From assembly GCF_001625695.1 (NCBI RefSeq), contig NZ_AUXY01000089.1, positions 1 to 64,000 on the forward strand: a stretch of 64,000 bases of DNA, written 5' to 3'. This document shows positions 18,477-26,199 of the stretch, piece by piece. A program made the position numbers and the translations under genes. The notes under the pieces were generated by a model that was not told where the DNA came from, did no database searches, and saw nothing but the letters and a program-made list of their open reading frames with translations. Every line of letters begins with the position of its first letter. Within the stretch, counting starts at the first letter, position 1. The DNA comes from Pseudoalteromonas luteoviolacea H33-S (lineage in GTDB: Bacteria > Pseudomonadota > Gammaproteobacteria > Enterobacterales > Alteromonadaceae).

Positions 18477-18799
18477 TTTAAATCCTCATTTTAGCGAGTT
18501 CAGCACTGACACATGGGCGCTCGGAATTACAAATAATTACCTTCAGCAATACTGTAAAAGATCCGAAATTACCCAAATCGGCGCAAATTTCATACGCACA
18601 TTATTCCAAAAAAATACCGGAATGTCTCATATAAAACACTCCTGTAACCCTTGATATTCAAGGATTTAATATATTCTTTCAAGAACAGTGAATAACTATT
18701 AACGTCGTGATTGGATACGCCCCCATCATACAAGGATTTTAGTCGATCCTTGGCAATGGGGCGAATGAATGAATAAGCGTGAAAAAATTTCCAGTTTTT
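18477..18799. promoter_or_regulatory. Intergenic region upstream of astC
   Basis: This 323 nt stretch holds no gene. It should contain the ast operon promoter. Two imperfect ArgR-like palindromes can be picked out: TTGATATTCAA near 18650-18660 and GTGAATAACTATTAAC near 18688-18703, which resemble the TGAAT-N4-ATTCA consensus in only one half each. I treat them as candidates only. Confidence 0.35.
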
Positions 18800-19978
18800 T
18801 TACAAAATTGTCAGTTGAAGGCTTTGTAATGATGTTTTGGCCAACAATTTTTCTTCTTGAGCGGTTAGACCCAGATAAGTAAACCAATCTTTGGCTTCAT
18901 CCTGCTCAATTAAATGGCTGTCTTTCAAAAGCTGATATTGTGCATAGCCATACGCTTTTCTCAGTACCTGCGTTAATGGTAGTAACTCGGATGGGTTATT
19001 ATTCACATTTGGCAGATAACTTTGCGCGAATTCCGACATAGCAGCATTAAATGGCAAGTATTTAAATGACATCTGCTCAATGAGGCGCTGGGAAACCACT
19101 GGTGCGTGCTCGAGTAACAAGTTACGCAAAAATAGCGGATCTGGCCCTAACTCTAACAACGCAGTATGTAAGTCTTTTTGGCTTTTATCTCTGGCAATTT
19201 TAACTTTCCCTTGCCAAACACGCTCATAAGTTCGCAAATATAAACGTGTCAGAGCAATTTTACCCAAATCAAGTAACATACCCAGCGTAAAAGCATGTTG
19301 CTCTTTTACATCATATAGAGGTGCTAATGCTTTTGCTGCTATGGCACTGGCCATACTCACATCTCTGAGCTTTCTTTTTAGTAGTGGAAACGGCTCCGTT
19401 GAATGTGGCATCCAATGACGCACGGCAAATGTTGGGATCACCATCTGTAAATTTTCTAGACCGAGATAACGCAGCGCCAATGCTGGCGTATCCACTTTTA
19501 CAGACGTCCCTTTACTGTTTACTTTGCGGTACTGAGGTAAGTTCACCAGAGAAACCAAGTCCCGGCCAAGCCATGATAAATCATTAACTAATGGCTCTAA
19601 ACGCCCTACTGAGGCAGATTTAACGGCTAAAATATCTAAAACGGTTGGCACAGCATCTTGTATGCCAACCACATCAGCATAAATCGAATCTAGGTCACTT
19701 AATTGAGTTTCTATCCCACTTTCAATCACTTGATGCAGATGGTTACTCGCCTTCGCGATATATTTATGATGACTGGTGCTTTTTTCTTGACGTTTTGCAG
19801 CCGCTGCCAACTCAACTTCGAGCATAGTACGCTGTGGGATTGACTCCCCAAAGTTCATGTCAAATGTATGGATATAACCTATCTGCTGCTGTGCAAAATT
19901 ATGGCTAATTAGAACGTCATGTGCACGCTGAGCGATGGCTTGAGCAATGTGCGACTGCCTAATATCTTGTGTCATCAA
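18800..19978 (-). CDS. HDOD domain protein
   Basis: A 392 residue soluble protein whose central and C-terminal part (about residues 110-330) looks like an HDOD domain, an inactive relative of HD phosphohydrolases used in bacterial signalling. Recognisable stretches are DILAVKSASVGRLEPLVNDL, NLPQYRKVNS and the helix around HAFTLGMLLDLGKIALTRLY. The second histidine-aspartate pair of true HD enzymes is not evident, consistent with a scaffold role. No receiver or EAL domain is attached. Its target is unknown. Confidence 0.75.
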   Translation of the reverse strand: MMTQDIRQSHIAQAIAQRAHDVLISHNFAQQQIGYIHTFDMNFGESIPQRTMLEVELAAAAKRQEKSTSHHKYIAKASNHLHQVIESGIETQLSDLDSIYADVVGIQDAVPTVLDILAVKSASVGRLEPLVNDLSWLGRDLVSLVNLPQYRKVNSKGTSVKVDTPALALRYLGLENLQMVIPTFAVRHWMPHSTEPFPLLKRKLRDVSMASAIAAKALAPLYDVKEQHAFTLGMLLDLGKIALTRLYLRTYERVWQGKVKIARDKSQKDLHTALLELGPDPLFLRNLLLEHAPVVSQRLIEQMSFKYLPFNAAMSEFAQSYLPNVNNNPSELLPLTQVLRKAYGYAQYQLLKDSHLIEQDEAKDWFTYLGLTAQEEKLLAKTSLQSLQLTIL

Positions 19979-20020
19979 TTATAATCTTTTTCGGTATATT
20001 AAAAGAAAGCTCTTTAAAGG

Positions 20021-20602
20021 TTAGAAGCGAGCAATAAAGTTATCAAGTAGTCTTAAGCCATACTCAGTTAAGATTGCTTCGGGGTGAAATTGCACGCCTT
20101 CCAATGCGAGGTCAGTATGACACAAGCCCATTATTTCATCTAGTTCATTAGAGTCGCTTTGCGTCCACGCAGTAATCGCTAAATTGTTTGGTAACGTCTC
20201 TGCATCCACGGCCAAAGAATGATATCGACAGACATTAAACTGGCGCGGTAGCCCCTTAAACATCCCGTGATCTGAGTGGTGTATCTGTGACACTTTACCA
20301 TGCATCACAGATTTTGCTTTGTGTACTTGAGCTCCCATTGCTTGTGCAATCGTTTGATGACCCAAACACACACCTAAAATCGGAAACTGTCCTTTTAACT
20401 GTTGTACAACTTGCAAAGATATACCGGCTTCATTCGGGCTGCAAGGGCCTGGGGAAATCACGATATGCGCCGGGTTTAGCTGCTTTATCTGGGCAATAGA
20501 CACTTCGTCATTGCGCTTAACAAGCACATCTTGATCTAACTTTTGAAAATACTGGACTAGGTTAAACGTGAACGAATCATAGTTGTCTATCATTAATATC
20601 AT
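20021..20602 (-). CDS. pabA: Aminodeoxychorismate/anthranilate synthase glutaminase PabA
   Basis: This class I glutamine amidotransferase subunit supplies ammonia to a chorismate-using partner (PabB or TrpE), for folate or tryptophan synthesis. The catalytic triad is clear: Cys79 in GVCLGHQT, His173 and Glu175 in VQFHPEA. The oxyanion segment PGPCSPNEAG is present. At 193 residues it is a free-standing subunit. Its place near the ast/argD genes is the usual one for pabA in marine gammaproteobacteria and is why I prefer PabA to TrpG; the sequence alone does not decide. Confidence 0.9.
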   Translation of the reverse strand: MILMIDNYDSFTFNLVQYFQKLDQDVLVKRNDEVSIAQIKQLNPAHIVISPGPCSPNEAGISLQVVQQLKGQFPILGVCLGHQTIAQAMGAQVHKAKSVMHGKVSQIHHSDHGMFKGLPRQFNVCRYHSLAVDAETLPNNLAITAWTQSDSNELDEIMGLCHTDLALEGVQFHPEAILTEYGLRLLDNFIARF

Positions 20603-20871
20603 TCCGTCTTTACCTCTAAACTTTTAAGACTCACCATTTTACTTACTACATCAAATTCAAAGTACTACTTCACTGCCACCGTGGTAACAACGGCTCGCGC
20701 TCTGCGATTGGCCGTGCATGATAACACAATTTGTAAATTCACTGGCATAACCTCTCAAACGACAAAAACACCTGCTTAAAGAGCTTACACATACGCTGTT
20801 ACATATAACACTAGACAACTGAAGGAAAAGGAAAATAGTATAGAGGAGCATTAAAACAATAAGGAAGAAAT

Positions 20872-21027
20872 ATGAAATTCACAATCAAAAAGAAACGCAT
20901 CAAGAATTTATCTACTGAGCACGCTATCAACACACAAAAAACCAAACAGGTTGCTGGCGGTGCAGTTTTCCAATCACCTGATACCGATTTCTCAATCGGT
21001 CAGCAAAATACTTGCAAAACCGCATAA
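20872..21027 (+). CDS. Small GG-motif precursor-like peptide
   Basis: A 51 residue peptide with a strong ribosome binding site (AAGGAAG, 6 nt before the ATG). The N-terminal half is very basic (MKFTIKKKRIKNLS), continues through TEHAINTQKTKQ and ends in VAGG; the last 21 residues (AVFQSPDTDF... to NTCKTA) are polar with one cysteine and several Ser/Thr. This leader-GG-core layout is that of peptides cut and exported by C39-peptidase ABC transporters, or of class I lanthipeptide-type precursors. It stands alone: no modifying enzyme or transporter is nearby. A similar peptide lies at 53533. The biological role is unknown. Confidence 0.72.
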   Translation: MKFTIKKKRIKNLSTEHAINTQKTKQVAGGAVFQSPDTDFSIGQQNTCKTA

Positions 21028-21039
21028 GCGTCCGAACGC

Positions 21040-21062
21040 AGCTGGGCGCTGTTAGCCCAGCT
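21040..21062 (+). terminator. Hairpin downstream of small peptide gene
   Basis: AGCTGGGC, a 7 nt loop and GCCCAGCT form a perfect 8 bp stem 12 nt after the stop codon of the small peptide gene. The following GTTATGTGTAATTATT is only moderately T-rich, so termination may be partial. Confidence 0.6.
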
Positions 21063-21073
21063 GTTATGTGTAA

Positions 21074-21589
21074 TTATTGAAACACCACGTTTTCGCTACC
21101 AGGTAAAGCTTTAAACTCTTCTAGTAGTTTGTCGCAATCTTTCAATATTTGTGCCTCAAGTCGCTCTTCAGCGCGCCAACGCTGAGTATCCATTTTGAAG
21201 ATTTCCTTTTTTGAATACTTTTTGCGAGCATCGTGTGTCGGCATTTCTTTGACTTCATCATACATTTCAAAAACACCTGGATAGGTCTTTTCTAAAGCCA
21301 CTTCTGAATCAAAGCTGTATTGAGAGATCAATACCCAAACACGTAAACACCCTTCTGAGTACTCGCATTGCTTTTGCTTCATCGCTTTTGCAATCAAATT
21401 TATGCTATCTGCCAATTTGCCATTGCGCTCTTGTCTGGATTTTTCCAGCTTCTTTGCCTGCTCTTCTTTCAATTTAGCAATCGTGTCCTTTTGAACTTTA
21501 AGCTGCCACAGTAATTTGCCTGCATAAAAAGCCAAACCTGCGACAATTAAAGCGCCAACGACTAATGCGACCACCCAAATCGTGCTCAT
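21074..21589 (-). CDS. DUF2489-like membrane-anchored protein
   Basis: A 171 residue protein with one N-terminal membrane helix (about residues 4-26, IWVVALVVGALIVAGLAFY) followed by a basic coiled-coil-like stretch (KLKEEQAKKLEKSRQER) and a soluble domain containing ADSINLIAKAMKQKQCEYSEGCLRV. This resembles the uncharacterised DUF2489 family. It overlaps yihI by 4 nt (ATGA), so the two are translationally coupled, hinting at a link to ribosome-assembly GTPase control, but no function is established. Confidence 0.72.
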   Translation of the reverse strand: MSTIWVVALVVGALIVAGLAFYAGKLLWQLKVQKDTIAKLKEEQAKKLEKSRQERNGKLADSINLIAKAMKQKQCEYSEGCLRVWVLISQYSFDSEVALEKTYPGVFEMYDEVKEMPTHDARKKYSKKEIFKMDTQRWRAEERLEAQILKDCDKLLEEFKALPGSENVVFQ

Positions 21590-22164
21590 CGCTCATCCTC
21601 GTCATCATCTAACCACTCATCCGCCAGATCATTACTGACAAAATCAGCTAATGGATCAGCTTCAATCATATCTTCTTCTTCAAACTCATCATCTATGCCA
21701 AGAATTTCGCATAACTCTTGGTGACGAGCGATCGCGCGATTGAAGAACTTAGCATCTTTACCTGTTAATAGTTCTCCACGTTCATGACGCTCTAATAGCT
21801 TCATTAAACGCTCATCATTTTCTAACTGCTGCAGCTCTTGCTCAAGCGTTAGCTCTGGTTCATTCGCCTTGCTGAGTGTTACTTGCGGCGTTAGATGACG
21901 TTTCATCTGCGGCTCAGCCTTAGGTGTTTGTACTTCAGGCGTCAGTGCAATTTTTTTCTTACTGCCTGCACGCGGATCTGTTTGCGTTCCAGTTTGAGAT
22001 TTCACCTCAATCTTGGCTTCTTGGGCATTACGTGATCCCGCTTTATTCCCTTTATTCTTTTTTGTGCGTTGCTCTTTAATAGCACGCAATTCACGAAGCT
22101 TTTCCTTACTTAATCTCGGTGTGCCGTTTTCACCTAATTTGCGTGATTTCTTCTTTCTAGTCAT
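21586..22164 (-). CDS. yihI: Der GTPase-activating protein YihI
   Basis: YihI stimulates GTP hydrolysis by Der (EngA), a GTPase of 50S subunit assembly. The 192 residue protein has the characteristic two-part charge layout: a very basic N-terminal half (MTRKKKSRKLGENG..., KKNKGNKAGSRN) and an acidic C-terminal half ending in WLDDDEDER. The conserved helical core is TLEQELQQLENDERLMKLLERHERGE. It is followed by the DUF2489 gene and preceded by a methyltransferase gene; the nearby GGA-rich RNA recalls E. coli, where csrC lies next to yihI. Confidence 0.9.
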   Translation of the reverse strand: MTRKKKSRKLGENGTPRLSKEKLRELRAIKEQRTKKNKGNKAGSRNAQEAKIEVKSQTGTQTDPRAGSKKKIALTPEVQTPKAEPQMKRHLTPQVTLSKANEPELTLEQELQQLENDERLMKLLERHERGELLTGKDAKFFNRAIARHQELCEILGIDDEFEEEDMIEADPLADFVSNDLADEWLDDDEDER

Positions 22165-22190
22165 GCTTCTCTACCATCTACTTTAACCGA

Positions 22191-22841
22191 CTATTGTTTA
22201 CTTAGAATGATCACATCATTCCCAATAAACTCTAGCTTGGTGCCAAATTGCTTTGCTACATACTCAAACGTTTCGCGACTAAAAAATGAAATATGTGTTT
22301 GGTCATTTTTATAATGCCAAGATGCAAAACGTGTTGGATCTATGACAAGCTTGGTCATCATTGCAAGGGGAGCTTGAGGCTTCAACATCGCCACTAGCTG
22401 CTCAAATACAGCTTTGGGCTGCGCTATGTGCTCAATCACTTCTGTACATGTGATGAAATCATATTGCATGTTTAAAACCGTTGGGGTATTTGCATAATAT
22501 AAATCATACAAGGCGACTGTGTGCCCCACTTCTTGAAACATCTTGGCCAATAAAGGCCCTGGACCACAACCAAAATCAAGCCCGTGTTGATGATTTGGCA
22601 AACGCGCGTTAATCGGTTCGAATACTCGCGACAGAAAGCGGCGATAACCCATATCATGTAGATCATTTTCATGACTATCATAAATGGCTTTTTCTTCTTG
22701 CGGAGATAACCTGTCGCATGGCGCGACACTGACTAACTTACAGTGCTGACACTGCCAATAATCACGAAATTTGTCCCGATGATAGTGTTCTAGCGACTCT
22801 GATTCACAGAGGCCACATTGAAGCGTTTGTGGATTTTGCAA
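22191..22841 (-). CDS. Class I SAM-dependent methyltransferase with zinc-ribbon-like head
   Basis: A 216 residue protein. The N-terminus has two CxxC pairs (Cys9/Cys12 in CGLCE and Cys31/Cys34 in CQHCK) that may bind zinc. The middle holds the SAM motif HGLDFGCGPGPLLAKMF and the later acidic FITCTEVIEHIAQP, typical of class I methyltransferases such as the UbiG/Methyltransf_23 group. The substrate is unknown. The start is TTG, as no in-frame ATG exists near the first conserved cysteines. It is upstream of yihI on the same strand. Confidence 0.8.
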   Translation of the reverse strand: MQNPQTLQCGLCESESLEHYHRDKFRDYWQCQHCKLVSVAPCDRLSPQEEKAIYDSHENDLHDMGYRRFLSRVFEPINARLPNHQHGLDFGCGPGPLLAKMFQEVGHTVALYDLYYANTPTVLNMQYDFITCTEVIEHIAQPKAVFEQLVAMLKPQAPLAMMTKLVIDPTRFASWHYKNDQTHISFFSRETFEYVAKQFGTKLEFIGNDVIILSKQ

Positions 22842-22901
22842 AGATGATGAACCAAACCTGCTTAAAAGGAGTATTGTAACAGCAATTAAAAAGTGTACAA
22901 A

Positions 22902-22934
22902 TAAAAAGACGGCAGAGATTACTCTCTACCGTCT
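22902..22934 (-). terminator. Intrinsic terminator of the GGA-rich RNA
   Basis: On the minus strand an 11 bp stem with one G-T pair (GACGGTAGAGA / TCTCTGCCGTC, loop GTAA) is followed by TTTTTAT. It cannot belong to the methyltransferase gene, which starts downstream of it, so it must end an independent upstream transcript. Confidence 0.9.
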
Positions 22935-23214
22935 GCTAATCTGAGCGTCTCAATCTGGACACTTCTCCCTTCGACTTTTAGTCTTTATTTTTCTTATTAT
23001 TTATCATCCATTTTGTTTTTATTGTTACTTCCGTGCTGCTATCCATATTGTTTTTGTTATCAAACTTCCATTGCTTTTTTTATTTTCGGTCTTCCTAACG
23101 CTTTTGTACTCATCCTTGTTTAATTGTATTCAAATGAATACTTAAACTTGTCGTCTACGCTTCCGTTTCGAATTGTCCCTGTTTTTATGTTGTCTTGACG
23201 ACAGGGATTAATCT
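22902..23214 (-). ncRNA. Candidate CsrB/CsrC-family CsrA-sequestering RNA
   Basis: This gene-free stretch carries nine GGA triplets on the minus strand (plus-strand TCC at 22966, 23007, 23030, 23043, 23067, 23093, 23113, 23162, 23176), about one per 24 nt, mostly as AGGA, TGGA or CGGA. One, ACAAGGATG at 23110-23118, fits the CsrA-binding consensus. The 3' end is a strong terminator (22902-22934). A -10 box TAAAAT at 23221-23226 gives a transcript of about 313 nt, between E. coli CsrC (245 nt) and CsrB (369 nt). E. coli csrC lies between yihA (engB) and yihI; both genes flank this locus. The RNA would bind and titrate CsrA. Confidence 0.78.
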
Positions 23215-23220
23215 ACGCTT

Positions 23221-23368
23221 ATTTTAAACAGTTACAACTAATCAATAACAAAATTATTACCTAGGTAACAGAAGATAAATTAAAAATAAAGAAAATACAT
23301 GTGCTTACAAAAAAATACATATTTAATTTGCGTTAACTCCTACAAATTAGGAACGCTACTGTCTTACA
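23221..23368 (-). promoter_or_regulatory. Upstream region of the GGA-rich RNA
   Basis: Minus-strand -10 TAAAAT (23221-23226) has a poor -35 candidate TTGTTA (23246-23251, spacer 19 nt), suggesting activator dependence. Two TGTAAG half-sites lie at 23304-23309 and 23363-23368. Full UvrY/GacA boxes read TGTAAG-N6-CTTACA; only halves are seen here, so control by a BarA/UvrY-type system is a guess. Confidence 0.35.
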
Positions 23369-23404
23369 TCGAAAGTAAGATATATCTCACAAGGTACAGA
23401 TCAA

Positions 23405-23432
23405 AAAAAGGCAACGATCACGTTGCCTTTTT
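23405..23432 (-). terminator. Terminator of cytochrome c4 gene
   Basis: AAAAAGGCAACG-ATCA-CGTTGCCTTTTT is a perfect 12 bp hairpin 46 nt after the cytochrome c4 stop codon on the minus strand. Confidence 0.88.
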
Positions 23433-23477
23433 CAATACTAAAAGTTTACGTTATATCACGTAAAACCAAATACGACT

Positions 23478-24110
23478 TTAGTGCAAACCACCCAAATACT
23501 TTGACAAGACCTCAATATCTTTGTCCGTCAATTTTGCGGCGATATCTCTCATCATACCATTTGCATCGTTACCCCTAGTGCCATCACGGAACTTAATAAG
23601 CTGTGCCTTTATGTATTCAGGGTGTTGAAACGAAATTTTCGGGAATTGCGCCAAAGATGTCCCATTACCTCTTGGACCATGACATGCCATACAAGAAGGG
23701 ATCCCTCGCTCCGCATCGCCCGCTCGATATAGCTTTTGGCCAGTCTGAACTACATCTTCAGGGGTTGTGCCTGCACTCATTGGCATACTAGCGAAATAGG
23801 CTGACAAATCTTTCATATCTTGATCCGACAGCGGCATGGCCATGCCACTCATCACAGGATCCATACGACCTTTAGCACCACCTGATGTCATACCCAATTT
23901 AAACTCTTTGAGCTGTTTATACATGTAATCAGCATGCTGGCCTGCAATTTTTGGATACATGGTTACAGGGGCGTTGCCATTTGGTCCATGACATGCTGCA
24001 CACGTTGCCGCTTTAGCCTTACCAGCTTCGGCGTCCCCATCGAATGCTACTGCGCTGTTGAATGACAGCGTGCCAAGCAGCATAGTTAAAGATAATGCTA
24101 TTTTTTTCAT
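23478..24110 (-). CDS. Diheme cytochrome c4
   Basis: A 210 residue periplasmic electron carrier with two class I cytochrome c domains. The signal peptide ends near SAVAFDG. The heme sites are Cys37-Ala-Ala-Cys40-His41 and Cys140-Met-Ala-Cys143-His144, and methionine axial ligands are likely in the MSGMAMPLSD and GMMRDIA segments. Cytochrome c4 passes electrons to terminal oxidases such as cbb3. It is divergent from engB, a common neighbour in gammaproteobacteria. A terminator follows it. Confidence 0.93.
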   Translation of the reverse strand: MKKIALSLTMLLGTLSFNSAVAFDGDAEAGKAKAATCAACHGPNGNAPVTMYPKIAGQHADYMYKQLKEFKLGMTSGGAKGRMDPVMSGMAMPLSDQDMKDLSAYFASMPMSAGTTPEDVVQTGQKLYRAGDAERGIPSCMACHGPRGNGTSLAQFPKISFQHPEYIKAQLIKFRDGTRGNDANGMMRDIAAKLTDKDIEVLSKYLGGLH

Positions 24111-24462
24111 GGTAAATTCTCTGTTCCGACCCTGTAACTATCTGCTTAAATGAAATACGCTAAATTTCACCGACATAAACAGATACTAATCTGTGCACAT
24201 TGACTTAAATTTATTAAGTGACGCTCAATGTTTGTTGCTTTACCTTGTAATATTTAGATACTACACGATAAAAAAAGCCCCGCCATGCTTAGTGGCTATT
24301 ATAAAACTGCTAATTTATAGGTAATTGACATAGATTAAACTTAGTCCAGAAATTCTCTTGACGCTGCTAAAAATTGTCGACTTTCTCAGCTTTTGCATTG
24401 TGTGCCAGATGTAATAAAATAGGTATGAATTAAAGAATCAAGCAATCCGCCTAGGAGTTAGA
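24111..24462. promoter_or_regulatory. Divergent intergenic region cytochrome c4 / engB
   Basis: This 352 nt region contains no gene. A good plus-strand promoter for engB is visible: TTGCAT (24393-24398), 16 nt spacer, TAAAAT (24415-24420). The cytochrome c4 promoter should lie in the left part; I cannot place it. Confidence 0.5.
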
Positions 24463-25107
24463 GTGTTAAAATCTCGTATGCCATATAACCGCGCTACTTT
24501 CATCACCAGCGCACCTGATATTACCCGCCTACCTGCAGACAGTGGCATAGAGGTCGCATTTGCCGGGCGTTCTAACGCTGGCAAGTCTAGTGCTTTGAAT
24601 ACATTGACAGATCAAAAATTGGCACGCACCAGTAAAACCCCTGGCCGTACTCAGTTGATCAATACCTTTGCTCTGGATGAAGACAAGCGCCTAATTGACT
24701 TACCTGGGTACGGTTTTGCTAAAGTCCCTATTGAGATGAAGAAAAAATGGCAGAAGTCTCTGGGCGAATATTTGCAAAAAAGACAGAGCCTAAAAGGTAT
24801 TGTGGTTTTAATGGATATCCGCCACCCTATGAAAGACTTAGATATGGATCTCATCAATTGGGCTGTAGGAAGTGATATTCCGGTACTTGCACTGCTGACA
24901 AAAGCGGACAAATTAAAGCAAGGCAAACGCAAAGCCGAAGTTTTACAAGTACGAAAAGCCCTTTCTGAACTAGACGGCGATATCACTGTGCATGCCTTTT
25001 CATCGTTAAAAGGACTTGGACTAAAAGAGCTTGCTTGGCAGCTCGATGATTGGTTCCTAGGACCTTATGTAAAAGAAGAAGCGGACGATAACGCGCCAAA
25101 CGACTAG
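24463..25107 (+). CDS. engB: Ribosome biogenesis GTP-binding protein EngB (YihA/YsxC)
   Basis: An essential small GTPase of 50S subunit assembly. The 214 residue protein shows GRSNAGKSS (P-loop), DLPGYGFAK (G3), TKADK (G4) and AFSSLKG (G5). The start is GTG, with AGGAG 5-6 nt upstream. The gene overlaps the convergent DUF1285 gene by 4 nt. In E. coli engB (yihA) is next to csrC and polA; both polA and a CsrC-like RNA are close by here. Confidence 0.96.
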   Translation: MLKSRMPYNRATFITSAPDITRLPADSGIEVAFAGRSNAGKSSALNTLTDQKLARTSKTPGRTQLINTFALDEDKRLIDLPGYGFAKVPIEMKKKWQKSLGEYLQKRQSLKGIVVLMDIRHPMKDLDMDLINWAVGSDIPVLALLTKADKLKQGKRKAEVLQVRKALSELDGDITVHAFSSLKGLGLKELAWQLDDWFLGPYVKEEADDNAPND

Positions 25108-25643
25108 GTTAGCTCGTACGCCTGTCCTGCGGAGTGCAATGTCATCGACTGACGTTGCTCATTGTACTTCGCAATCTCTGCCCATTGATAATAGACATTG
25201 CGCTCAATTCGCGCGCACAACCCATAATTTAGCTGTAAATGCGGGACTTGCAGGCCTTTATACTCTGTCATGTACAAGGGAAATGCCTTACAAATAGGCC
25301 ACAGCCTACCCAAATTATCTTCGCAGATAATCGTTGGCTCAACGTCATATTGCTGCGCAACCTCAGACACATGCCAAGCAACAATAATAAATGGGCTTTC
25401 TTCTACAGTGACTGTACATGTTTCAGAGGGCGTTTTCAGGGTATATTCACCCTGCTCACAACTGAGCACACTGGCAAATAAGCGCACCAATGCGAGGCGT
25501 TTAATCTCATCCCCTTGATGAAACCAACGCCCTGCACTGTCAATCGAGAATGTACCCACACCACACTCACCAGCTTGCCAACGCTCAGTCGGTGAATGGG
25601 CAGACACATAGTGCGCTATTAACTGTTCCAGTTTATCTGTCAT
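25104..25643 (-). CDS. DUF1285 family protein
   Basis: A 179 residue soluble protein matching the DUF1285 pattern: CGVGTFSIDSAGRWFHQGDEIKR near residue 28, then EESPFIIVAWHV and ECEDNLGRLWPI-like ICEDNLGRLWPIC. Structures of the family show a beta-rich fold, but no function is assigned. It overlaps the 3' end of engB by 4 nt in convergent orientation and the YceI gene upstream by 11 nt, so it is probably co-transcribed with the latter. Confidence 0.78.
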   Translation of the reverse strand: MTDKLEQLIAHYVSAHSPTERWQAGECGVGTFSIDSAGRWFHQGDEIKRLALVRLFASVLSCEQGEYTLKTPSETCTVTVEESPFIIVAWHVSEVAQQYDVEPTIICEDNLGRLWPICKAFPLYMTEYKGLQVPHLQLNYGLCARIERNVYYQWAEIAKYNEQRQSMTLHSAGQAYELT

Positions 25644-26199
25644 GAAAAACCAAATTAAATGTCACAGGGACAGTTTGAGCGATGCTATTTAGACCTGCCA
25701 ACTTGCGTAAGACTTCAATCCCATCTGTCAGGTCAAAATCACGGCTGTTAATCAGTACTGCGCGCAGTGGTGATACTTGCAATGTTTTAGTCTGTTTATT
25801 CACCATAAGATCCAGCTTTAACACCAAGCGTTTACCATGCAAATTAAGCGTAACGGGTACTGCTTTGAGCACTTGAGGACCCGTATTGAGCTGGGATAAC
25901 CATGGCTTGATATCAGCCTTAATGGTCGCTGTTTGATATTGAGAAACATCAAAAAGCACTTTTTTCATGCGCTCATTTCTGATTGGGATCAGAGACTCAA
26001 TACTGCTTAAATCAATTTCTATACTCAACTGGCCTGACTCAGCGATCTCGCCAGATAATGATGTGAAATGATGATTTTCAGCGACGCTATTTAATTTTAT
26101 AGAGGTGAAGCTCAGATCACTCAGCTCATTATTTAGCTGCCAAGCGGACACCGCTTGAGACATTAAGCATAAGCTACCAACAAGAAAAGGCTTAAGCAT
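25633..26199 (-). CDS. YceI family periplasmic lipid-binding protein
   Basis: A 188 residue protein with a cleavable signal peptide (MLKPFLVGSLCLMSQAVSA). The mature chain has the YceI pattern: LSDLSFTSIK, then ENHHFTSLSGEI, IDLSSIESLIPIRNERMKKVLFD and a late LTDGIEVLRKLAGLNSI. YceI proteins form a lipocalin-like barrel that binds polyisoprenoids such as ubiquinone precursors; the ligand here is unknown. It overlaps the DUF1285 gene downstream, suggesting one transcript. Confidence 0.85.
   Translation of the reverse strand: MLKPFLVGSLCLMSQAVSAWQLNNELSDLSFTSIKLNSVAENHHFTSLSGEIAESGQLSIEIDLSSIESLIPIRNERMKKVLFDVSQYQTATIKADIKPWLSQLNTGPQVLKAVPVTLNLHGKRLVLKLDLMVNKQTKTLQVSPLRAVLINSRDFDLTDGIEVLRKLAGLNSIAQTVPVTFNLVFHDR

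Noticed and set aside
20657..20851. 64 codon minus-strand frame upstream of pabA
   Set aside because: Low-complexity, no ribosome site, antisense to the promoter region of the GG-motif peptide gene.
23363..23380. CTTACA-tcgaa-AGTAAG inverted repeat as a GacA/UvrY box
   Set aside because: The half-sites face the wrong way for TGTAAG-N6-CTTACA; I keep only the two half-sites as a weak hint.
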